From an uncultured Collinsella sp. (GTDB lineage Bacteria; Actinomycetota; Coriobacteriia; Coriobacteriales; Coriobacteriaceae), in the NCBI GenBank assembly GCA_959599615.1, contig CAUGKA010000030.1, forward strand, positions 1-16,356: DNA of 16,356 nt, read 5' to 3'. This document shows positions 1-5,463 of the stretch, one piece after another. Positions within the stretch are counted from its first letter, which is position 1. Each line of letters starts with the position of its first letter. The position numbers were made by a program, and so were the translations under genes. The notes under the pieces are model-generated. The model searched no databases and was not told the DNA's origin. It was given only the letters and a program-made list of their open reading frames with translations.

Positions 1-1783
1 GGCGCTCAACAAGCGCGGCGTCGTGGTGGTGGAGGAACGCCGTGCGTGGCGTGGCTGCAGCGAGCAGACCACGCTGTCCTCGGCAAGCGGCAAGGCGCCG
101 GTTTCCCTTACCAACGGCCAGCAACGGGCACTCGCGCAGATTGAGCGCGCCCGTCTGGACGCTCATGGCGACGTGATGCTGGTTGACGGCGTCACCGGCT
201 CCGGCAAAACCGAGGTTTACCTCTCCGCTATCGAGCGCGTGCTCGCGGCAGGCCGCTCTGCATGCGTGCTCGTGCCCGAGATTTCGCTGACGGCCCAGAC
301 CGTCGGCCGCTTCCGCTCGCGCTTTGGCGAGACGGTCGCCGTTTTCCATTCGCGTCTTTCGGCCGGCGAGCGCTTGGACCAGTGGGATATGGTTGCCAGC
401 GGTGCCGCGCGTGTGGTCGTGGGAGCCCGTTCGGCGCTTTTTTGCCCGCTCAGCGACTTGGGCCTCATCATCATCGACGAGGAGCACGAGACTAGTTACA
501 AGCAGGGCTCCAGTCCGCGCTACCACGCGCGCGAGGTGGCGGCCGAGATGGCGCGGCGCTACCGCTGCCCGCTCGTGTTGGGCTCCGCCACGCCTTCTGC
601 CGAGGCCCTCGACCGCTGCCGCCGCGGCATGTATAACGGTGCCACCTGGACGCGTGTCGAGATGCCCGAGCGCCCCGGACACGCCGTGCTGCCTACGGTC
701 CGCATTGCCGACCTGCGTCGCGAGTTCGCACACGGCAGCCGCTCCATGTTCTCAAAACCGCTGATGGAAGGCCTGGAGCGTGTGGTCGAGCGCCGCGAGA
801 AGGCCGTGCTTCTGCATAACCGCCGTGGCTTTGCGCCATTCCTGATGTGCCGCGAGTGCGGCTGCGTCCCCACCTGCAACCACTGCTCCACCGCGCTTAC
901 GTATCACGAGCGCACGCACACGCTGCAGTGCCATACCTGCGGTTCGTCTTGGCGCGTGCAGCCCTATCCGGCGCCCACAAGCCGTTGCCCCAAATGTGGC
1001 AGTCGCTACCTGGCAAAAATGGGGCTGGGCACGCAGCAGATCGAGGACGCACTGCACCAGATGCTGCCCGAGGACGTCGCCATCATCCGCATGGATGCCG
1101 ACTCCACGCGCGGCAAGGATGCGCACAAAAAGCTGCTCGAGCAGTTCGATGCGGCCGATTGCGCCGTGTTGCTGGGCACCCAAATGATCGCAAAGGGTCT
1201 CGATTTTCCCGAGGTCACGCTCGTGGGCGTGGTCAATGCCGACTTCGCACTCAAGCTGCCCGATTTCCGCGCAGGGGAGCGCGCCTACGATCTGCTGGAA
1301 CAGGTGGCGGGCCGTGCCGGTCGCGGCGATCGTCCCGGTGAGGTGATCATCCAGACCTACCTGCCCGAGGATCCGGTCATTCGCGCCGTCGCTGAGCACG
1401 ACCGTTCGATCTTTACCGACTACGATCTGGACCAGCGCCGCGACGCGCTGTACCCGCCGTTTGTTCGCCTGGTCAACATCTTGGTGTGGTCGACGAACGC
1501 GGATGACGCGCGGGACTACATCGGCCGCATCGCAAAGCTCCTCAAGCGCCGCTGGCACGCCGCCGCGCCCGACTTTTTGCGGGCGGGGAGCGCCGTGCCG
1601 CAGGTGCTGGGCCCGGCTTCGTGTGTAATCGAGAGAGCCAAGGACCGTTACCGCTTCCACCTGCTTGTGAAGTCGCCCGTGGGGTACCATGTCTCTGATG
1701 ATATCGACGCCTGCCTCAAAGAGGTGGGCTCCGTGCGCGGCGTGAGCGTGAGCGTTGACGTCGACGCCTATGATTTGATGTAA
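1..1783 (+). CDS. priA: PriA primosomal replication restart helicase, 5'-truncated by window edge
   Basis: PriA is a 3'-5' superfamily 2 DNA helicase that recognises stalled forks and reloads the replisome. The reading frame is open from base 2 to a TAA at 1781-1783, so the N-terminal DNA-binding domain lies mostly outside the window; a GTG at 23 is internal, not the start. Counting from that GTG, I see Walker A GVTGSGKT (56-63), the DEEH box (152-155), GSATPS (187-192), eight zinc-ligand cysteines in CxxC pairs (276/279, 285/288, 303/306, 322/325), GTQMIAKG (385-392) and QVAGRAGRG (427-435). All helicase and zinc motifs are intact, unlike the degenerate PriA of mycobacteria. It lies 18 bp upstream of def in the classical priA-def-fmt-rsmB order, so co-transcription with def is likely. 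Confidence 0.97.
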   Translation, partial: ALNKRGVVVVEERRAWRGCSEQTTLSSASGKAPVSLTNGQQRALAQIERARLDAHGDVMLVDGVTGSGKTEVYLSAIERVLAAGRSACVLVPEISLTAQTVGRFRSRFGETVAVFHSRLSAGERLDQWDMVASGAARVVVGARSALFCPLSDLGLIIIDEEHETSYKQGSSPRYHAREVAAEMARRYRCPLVLGSATPSAEALDRCRRGMYNGATWTRVEMPERPGHAVLPTVRIADLRREFAHGSRSMFSKPLMEGLERVVERREKAVLLHNRRGFAPFLMCRECGCVPTCNHCSTALTYHERTHTLQCHTCGSSWRVQPYPAPTSRCPKCGSRYLAKMGLGTQQIEDALHQMLPEDVAIIRMDADSTRGKDAHKKLLEQFDAADCAVLLGTQMIAKGLDFPEVTLVGVVNADFALKLPDFRAGERAYDLLEQVAGRAGRGDRPGEVIIQTYLPEDPVIRAVAEHDRSIFTDYDLDQRRDALYPPFVRLVNILVWSTNADDARDYIGRIAKLLKRRWHAAAPDFLRAGSAVPQVLGPASCVIERAKDRYRFHLLVKSPVGYHVSDDIDACLKEVGSVRGVSVSVDVDAYDLM

Positions 1784-1801
1784 CAACCCGAAAGGATGGC
1801 C

Positions 1802-2338
1802 ATGGAAGCCAACGGAATCGTACTTTCGCCCGACCCTCGTCTGCGCCAGGAGTGCGCCGTCATCGAGGAGATCACCCCGGCGATCGAGGCGCTTGCCGAG
1901 AAGATGAAGAAGATGATGTTCGAGAACGGCGGCTGCGGCCTGGCTGCCCCGCAGATCGGCGAGCTCATTCAGCTCGTTACTATCGACTGCGACTACAGCG
2001 ACAAGAATGATTACGATCCCTACGTGCTCATCAACCCCGTGATCGTGGAGCAGAGCGACCATCTGGTGCCGTTTAGCGAGGGCTGCCTGTCCATCCCCGG
2101 CATTAGCTGCGAGATCGAGCGTCCCGACCATGTCGTTGTCGAGGCGTACGACCTGGACGCCAACCTGATTCGCTATGAGGCAACGGGCGACCTGTTCTGC
2201 GTGTGCCTGCAGCACGAGATCGATCACCTGCACGGCAACACCATGTTCGAGCGACTCAAGCCGATGCAGAGGCTCAAGGCGGTCAAGGAGTACCAGGACG
2301 CCCTGGCCCGCGGCGCTCGACCGGGCGAGACGGAGTAG
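1802..2338 (+). CDS. def: Peptide deformylase
   Basis: This metalloenzyme removes the formyl group from the N-terminal methionine of nascent proteins at the ribosome exit. All three family motifs are present, numbered from the ATG at 1802: GCGLAAPQ (about 44-51), EGCLS (93-97, with the metal-binding Cys95) and HEIDH (138-142, two metal His and the catalytic Glu139). At 178 residues it is a normal length. An in-frame ATG at 1796 directly abuts the Shine-Dalgarno AAAGGA (1791-1796), leaving no spacing, whereas ATG 1802 lies 5 nt after it; I therefore choose 1802. It follows priA closely. Its functional partner fmt is next on the same strand but is separated by an unusually long 322-bp gap. Pyrimidine-ending codons favour C, in sharp contrast to fmt. 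Confidence 0.97.
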   Translation: MEANGIVLSPDPRLRQECAVIEEITPAIEALAEKMKKMMFENGGCGLAAPQIGELIQLVTIDCDYSDKNDYDPYVLINPVIVEQSDHLVPFSEGCLSIPGISCEIERPDHVVVEAYDLDANLIRYEATGDLFCVCLQHEIDHLHGNTMFERLKPMQRLKAVKEYQDALARGARPGETE

Positions 2339-2346
2339 TTTTGTCT

Positions 2347-2442
2347 GTCCCCGGGGCGCCCGCCTATATCATCCCGTGCTCAAACATTCTCGCTGCGCTG
2401 CGAAACTGCGCGCGGGACGATATAGGCGGGCGCCCCGGGGAC
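2347..2442. repeat. 96-bp near-perfect palindrome (33-bp arms, 30-nt loop)
   Basis: Positions 2347-2379 are the reverse complement of 2410-2442 over 33 bp. The only exceptions are an A-C mismatch (2371/2418) and a T-G pair (2377/2412). The 30-nt loop (2380-2409) is not symmetric. The arms are very G+C-rich at their outer ends (CCCCGGGGCGCCCGCC) and there is no T-run after either arm, so it does not look like an ordinary intrinsic terminator for def. It starts 8 bp after the def stop and splits a normally tight operon. A REP/MITE-like palindromic element or a processed RNA hairpin would fit. Copy number elsewhere cannot be judged from one window, and I see no clear target-site duplication. Confidence 0.85.
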
Positions 2443-2531
2443 TACGTTGAAGCTGCTTGTCTCGCCCGGGTGCCGTCGGGCCAGGGAGGGGCGTCTTCGC
2501 TGATAGGTGCTTTGTTGGGAGGGCTGCTTTT

Positions 2532-2654
2532 ATGCGGCTCTTTCTTTGTTTTTGGGTATATTTGTTTCTGTTGAACTATTCTTGCGGCTGGGCGCGCTTG
2601 CGACCAAGAACGCTTTTTTGTAGCCGTCTCGGCTCGTTTTTGAGAGGAGACTAA
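2532..2654 (+). CDS. Candidate 40-residue membrane micro-ORF upstream of fmt
   Basis: I do not recognise this product. An ATG at 2532 is preceded by a strong Shine-Dalgarno GGGAGGG (2517-2523) with an ideal 8-nt spacer. It opens 40 codons ending in TAA at 2652-2654, 6 nt before the fmt ATG. The peptide begins MRLFLCFWVYLFLLNY, a plausible single transmembrane segment, followed by an Arg-rich tail (about residues 21-39) with three cysteines in total. Its last codons contain the fmt Shine-Dalgarno (GAGAGGAG), so translation could be coupled to fmt. The alternative is chance: T-rich DNA readily yields Phe/Leu-rich frames. Only conservation or ribosome profiling would settle it. Confidence 0.3.
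   Translation: MRLFLCFWVYLFLLNYSCGWARLRPRTLFCSRLGSFLRGD
2622..2641 (+). terminator. Weak hairpin plus T-run just upstream of fmt
   Basis: AGCCG (2622-2626) and CGGCT (2630-2634) can form a 5-bp stem with a 3-nt loop, followed by CGTTTTT. It sits inside the candidate micro-ORF and about 20 nt before the fmt start. This could be a weak terminator or attenuator, but the stem is short and a chance occurrence is possible. Confidence 0.25.
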
Positions 2655-2660
2655 CGTTTT

Positions 2661-3581
2661 ATGCGTATTGTGTTTATGGGTACGCCTGATTTTGCTGTGC
2701 CTTCGCTGACTTCGCTTGTTGAGGCTGGGAATGAGATTGCGCTTGTTGTTACTCGTCCCGATGCTGTTCGTGGGCGTGGTAAGAAGCTCGAGCCTTCTCC
2801 TGTTAAGGCTAAGGCGCTTGAGCTGGGGTTGCCGGTCGTTGAGGCCAATCGTATGACGCCTGAGGTTGTTGAGGCGCTTCAGGCTGCCCAGGCTGACATT
2901 TTCTGCGTGGCTGCTTATGGTTGCATTTTGCCTGATGAGGTGCTGCATATGGCACCGCTTGGTATTGTGAATGTTCATGCGTCCTTGCTGCCTCGTTGGC
3001 GTGGCGCCGCTCCCATTCAGCGTGCCATTCTTGCTGGTGATGAGGTTGCTGGCGTTTCCATTATGCGCATTGGGCATGGTGTGGATACGGGCGCTTATTG
3101 CGCGCAGGCTTCCACTCCGGTTGCCGGTAAGCATGCCGAGGCGCTCACGATGGAGCTTGGTGAGCTTGGCGGTAAGTTGCTTGCCGATACGCTCCCCTCG
3201 CTTGCCGATGGCTCGGCTGTTTGGACTGAGCAGGATGAGTCGCTCGTCACTCATGCTGCCAAGATTTCCAAGCAGGAGATGCGTCTTGATCCGCAGATGG
3301 CGGCGCTCGATTGCGTGCGTCATGTGCTCGCTTCGTCCGATACCGCGCCTGCCCGTTGTGTGATTGCCTGCAAGTCGGTTCGCGTGCTCGATGCTGCGGC
3401 GGCGGATGTGTCGCTTGGCGAGGGTCAGGTTCTCGTTAAGGCCAAGCGCGTCTACCTGGGTCTTTCCGATGGAGCGGTTGAGCTGCTCGAGGTTAAGCCC
3501 GACGGCAAGCGTGCCATGGTCGCTTCTGCCTGGGCCGCCGGTCTGCAGGGTGCCGACCTGACGTGGGGTGTTTTGTCATGA
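2661..3581 (+). CDS. fmt: Methionyl-tRNA formyltransferase
   Basis: Transfers a formyl group from 10-formyl-tetrahydrofolate to initiator Met-tRNA in the cytoplasm. The N-terminal Rossmann-like half opens with FMGTPDFAVPSL (5-16). The signature HASLLPRWRGAAPIQ (106-120) gives the catalytic Asn104 and His106, and Asp142 falls in GVDTG, matching the family triad. A smaller C-terminal OB-like domain (about 205-306) completes a normal 306-residue protein. The start ATG 2661 has GAGAGGAG upstream (2642-2649) with an 11-nt spacer. The stop codon overlaps the rsmB start (ATGA, 3578-3581). The first 40 codons contain 26 T-ending and only 1 C-ending codon by hand count, against 4 and 15 in the first 40 of def. 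The catalytic motifs are intact, so I see no decay. Confidence 0.97.
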   Translation: MRIVFMGTPDFAVPSLTSLVEAGNEIALVVTRPDAVRGRGKKLEPSPVKAKALELGLPVVEANRMTPEVVEALQAAQADIFCVAAYGCILPDEVLHMAPLGIVNVHASLLPRWRGAAPIQRAILAGDEVAGVSIMRIGHGVDTGAYCAQASTPVAGKHAEALTMELGELGGKLLADTLPSLADGSAVWTEQDESLVTHAAKISKQEMRLDPQMAALDCVRHVLASSDTAPARCVIACKSVRVLDAAAADVSLGEGQVLVKAKRVYLGLSDGAVELLEVKPDGKRAMVASAWAAGLQGADLTWGVLS

Positions 3582-4978
3582 GCAAGCTTTCCCCCGCGCG
3601 CAAGCTTGCGCTCGATGTGTTGATGGAGGCCGATCGCCGCGGCATGTACGCACGCGACGTGTTGTCTTCCCGTGCTTCCGCCAAGGCCATTGACCAGCGC
3701 GATTCCGCTTTTGCCGCCCGCTTGGCGCTGGGTGTAGCCGCCACGCAAGGCATTTTGGATGAGTTGCTCGATCAGTTTCTCGATAAGCCCAAAAAGGTTG
3801 CGCCGCGCGTGCGGATGGCGCTTCGCATCTCGGCCTTCGAGATGCTCTACCTGCATACGCCGGGCCGCGTTGCCGTGAGCCAGGGTGTTGAGCTGGTACG
3901 CAGCGGTGCTAAGTCTGCCGCTGGCCTGGCAAACGCGGTGCTGCACAAGGTTGCGGACAACGTTGAGGACTTTGCCACGGCATCCGACGTGGATGAGTCC
4001 GAGCACCGTTTGGTTCGTCTTTCGCGTTTGATGGGTCTTCCTCGCTGGCTGTGCGCTCGTATTATGGCCTCGTTCGATACGCCCGAGGGCGCGCTCAACT
4101 TTGCCGGCAATCTGGCGCCTGCGCCGCTTGCGCTGCACGAGAATGCGTTTGCGACCAAGGCCGACCCGTATATCTCGCAGCTGGTTGCACCTGTCTTCCC
4201 GGGCTGCCATGCTCCGGTCGATGCGCAGGTCACGGTTGCATCGGGCGTGTTTGAGCGTGCGGCTGCGGTTGCCTCGGACCTCAACGCTCAGCTTATCGCC
4301 ACTGCGGCGACACGTCCCGGGCGTTGCCTGGAGATTGGTGCCGGCCGCGGCACCAAGACCTATGTGATGATGTGCCAGGCCAAGCGTGCCGGGTACGAGC
4401 GTCAGCATACTGCGCTCGATCTGCATGATCGCAAGTGCGATCTGAATCTCGCTCGTCTGCATAAGGCCGGTATTCAGGGCGTTCGCACGGTTTCGGGTGA
4501 TGCCTGCGAGCTTAATGAGGTGCTCACATCGTTTGATGCCATGCTTGGCGAGCCGGTTAAGTTCGACACGGTCTTTATCGATGCGCCGTGCTCGGGCACC
4601 GGCACCATGCGCCGTCATCCCGAGATCCCGTGGCGCCTGACCGAAAAGGATGTGACGGTTGAGCTGCCCAAACTGCAGCTGACGATGCTCAAGGAAGCAG
4701 CCGCGCGCGTGGCTGCCGGCGGCGAGCTCATCTATGCGACGTGCTCGGTTTTCGACGAGGAGAACACGCAGGTCGTGGAAGCGTTCCTGAGCTCTCCCGA
4801 GGGTGCCGGCTTTAGCGTTGCACCGCTTTCCGAGGCGCAGATTCTTCAATTGCCTGAGTTCGCCCAGGCCAAGAAGCTCGTCTCCGTACGCCAAAACGTT
4901 CGAGGCCTCTTCCAAAGCGTGCCGGTAAACGCCGACTCCTACGACGGCCACTTCTGCGCCCGCCTGATCCACAACTAA
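3578..4978 (+). CDS. rsmB: RsmB/NOP-family 16S rRNA (cytosine-5) methyltransferase
   Basis: SAM-dependent enzyme expected to make m5C967 (E. coli numbering) in 16S rRNA. Residues about 5-135 form the NusB-like RNA-binding domain. The Rossmann methyltransferase domain follows, with motif I as LEIGAGRGTKT (251-261), motif IV DAPCSGTG (335-342, Cys338) and motif VI ATCS (387-390, catalytic Cys389). Both cysteines of the RsmB/NOP mechanism are present. Motif I is unusual: most relatives have a PGGKT-type sequence. I choose ATG 3578 (466 residues), which overlaps the fmt stop as ATGA and suggests translational coupling. A GTG at 3563 would add five residues lying entirely inside fmt. Wobble usage drifts through the gene; the last 40 codons have about 27 C-ending and 1 T-ending codon. 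Confidence 0.95.
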   Translation: MSKLSPARKLALDVLMEADRRGMYARDVLSSRASAKAIDQRDSAFAARLALGVAATQGILDELLDQFLDKPKKVAPRVRMALRISAFEMLYLHTPGRVAVSQGVELVRSGAKSAAGLANAVLHKVADNVEDFATASDVDESEHRLVRLSRLMGLPRWLCARIMASFDTPEGALNFAGNLAPAPLALHENAFATKADPYISQLVAPVFPGCHAPVDAQVTVASGVFERAAAVASDLNAQLIATAATRPGRCLEIGAGRGTKTYVMMCQAKRAGYERQHTALDLHDRKCDLNLARLHKAGIQGVRTVSGDACELNEVLTSFDAMLGEPVKFDTVFIDAPCSGTGTMRRHPEIPWRLTEKDVTVELPKLQLTMLKEAAARVAAGGELIYATCSVFDEENTQVVEAFLSSPEGAGFSVAPLSEAQILQLPEFAQAKKLVSVRQNVRGLFQSVPVNADSYDGHFCARLIHN

Positions 4979-4987
4979 CTACTAATG

Positions 4988-5048
4988 TGCGGTGAAATAG
5001 GGATTGAATAGCGGCTTCTACCTGCCAAACTGTCCTTATTTCACCGCA
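4988..5048. repeat. 61-bp palindrome between convergent genes
   Basis: TGCGGTGAAATAGGGAT (4988-5004) pairs with 5032-5048 over 17 bp including two G-T pairs, around a 27-nt loop. It starts 9 bp after the rsmB stop. There is no T-run beyond either arm. It may serve as an mRNA 3'-end or processing hairpin for rsmB, or be a small dispersed palindromic element. Confidence 0.7.
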
Positions 5049-5099
5049 ATTCATAAGGAAACCTGGCCTGATAATTAGCTACCCATAGCGCAAAGAAAT

Positions 5100-5129
5100 A
5101 GCCCCGCGATTGGTGTCGGTCGCGGGGCT
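5100..5129 (-). terminator. Intrinsic terminator of the FmdB gene, possibly bidirectional
   Basis: A perfect 10-bp stem, AGCCCCGCGA (5100-5109) with TCGCGGGGCT (5120-5129), encloses a 10-nt loop. Reading the minus strand, it lies 10 bp after the FmdB stop and is followed by ATTTCTTTG, an imperfect U-tract. On the plus strand the following bases are only weakly T-rich (GATTGGTTTCT), so termination of rsmB transcripts is possible but less certain. Confidence 0.75.
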
Positions 5130-5138
5130 GATTGGTTT

Positions 5139-5375
5139 CTAGTGGCTGTGCGGGCAATTGGCGCAGCAGCCGCTGGTGGCGCTGGTGCTGGAGCCGCCGC
5201 TTCGTTGGTCGGTGTTGTAGAAACCGCTACCCTCAAATTTAATGCCGCTGGCCGAGAACGTCTTGGCGGCCGCAGCACCGCAGTTGGGGCACACGACCTC
5301 GGGGGTCTCGGACATGGGATGCTCAACCTCAAACACGTTGCCGCAGCTCGAGCACTTGTAATCGTAGCGCGCCAT
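5139..5375 (-). CDS. FmdB-family zinc-ribbon protein
   Basis: Small cytoplasmic protein of 78 residues. The N-terminal half matches the FmdB/CxxC_CxxC regulatory domain: MARYDYKCSSCG with CxxC at 8/11, the FEVEHPMSE stretch, CPNCG with CxxC at 29/32, then a GSGFYNTD segment (49-56). Family members are poorly characterised; the founding FmdB was proposed to regulate a formamidase/amidase gene, so no specific role is assigned here. After a Gly/Ser linker it ends in a second cysteine/histidine cluster, CCANCPHSH (70-78), which could bind another metal. The ATG is preceded by AAGGAAG with a 4-nt spacer. It is convergent with rsmB and lies 88 bp downstream of the GH13-GH77 gene with a hairpin between, so it is probably a separate unit. 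Confidence 0.9.
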   Translation of the reverse strand: MARYDYKCSSCGNVFEVEHPMSETPEVVCPNCGAAAAKTFSASGIKFEGSGFYNTDQRSGGSSTSATSGCCANCPHSH

Positions 5376-5397
5376 AATACTTCCTTTTCAGCACAAA

Positions 5398-5419
5398 GCG
5401 GGCAGATTACTCTGCCCGC
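5398..5419 (-). terminator. Terminator hairpin after the GH13-GH77 fusion gene
   Basis: GCGGGCAG (5398-5405) and CTGCCCGC (5412-5419) form a perfect 8-bp stem with a 6-nt loop. In the minus-strand transcript it is followed by TTTGTG, a short U-tract, and it lies 44 bp past the stop of the fusion gene. On the plus strand the stem is followed by AAAAATT, so it would only work in the minus direction. Confidence 0.65.
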
Positions 5420-5463
5420 AAAAATTCAAACGTCTGTAACTGTACCCTATATCGGGCGTTTTA

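Noticed and set aside
752..2233. 493-codon minus-strand open frame opposite priA and def
   Set aside because: It is antisense to two genes with complete family motifs. Low-information His/Leu/Val/Arg composition is typical of shadow frames in high-G+C DNA.
2347..2442. The palindrome as an intrinsic terminator of def
   Set aside because: Stem and loop are much longer than usual and no T-run follows on either strand.
2661..3581. fmt as a decaying or foreign gene because of its odd codon use
   Set aside because: The reading frame, length and catalytic Asn/His/Asp are intact and it keeps its conserved operon position, so only the nucleotide bias is unusual.
3452..4972. 506-codon minus-strand open frame opposite rsmB and the fmt 3' end
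   Set aside because: Shadow frame; the plus strand encodes a motif-complete methyltransferase with an ATGA overlap to fmt.
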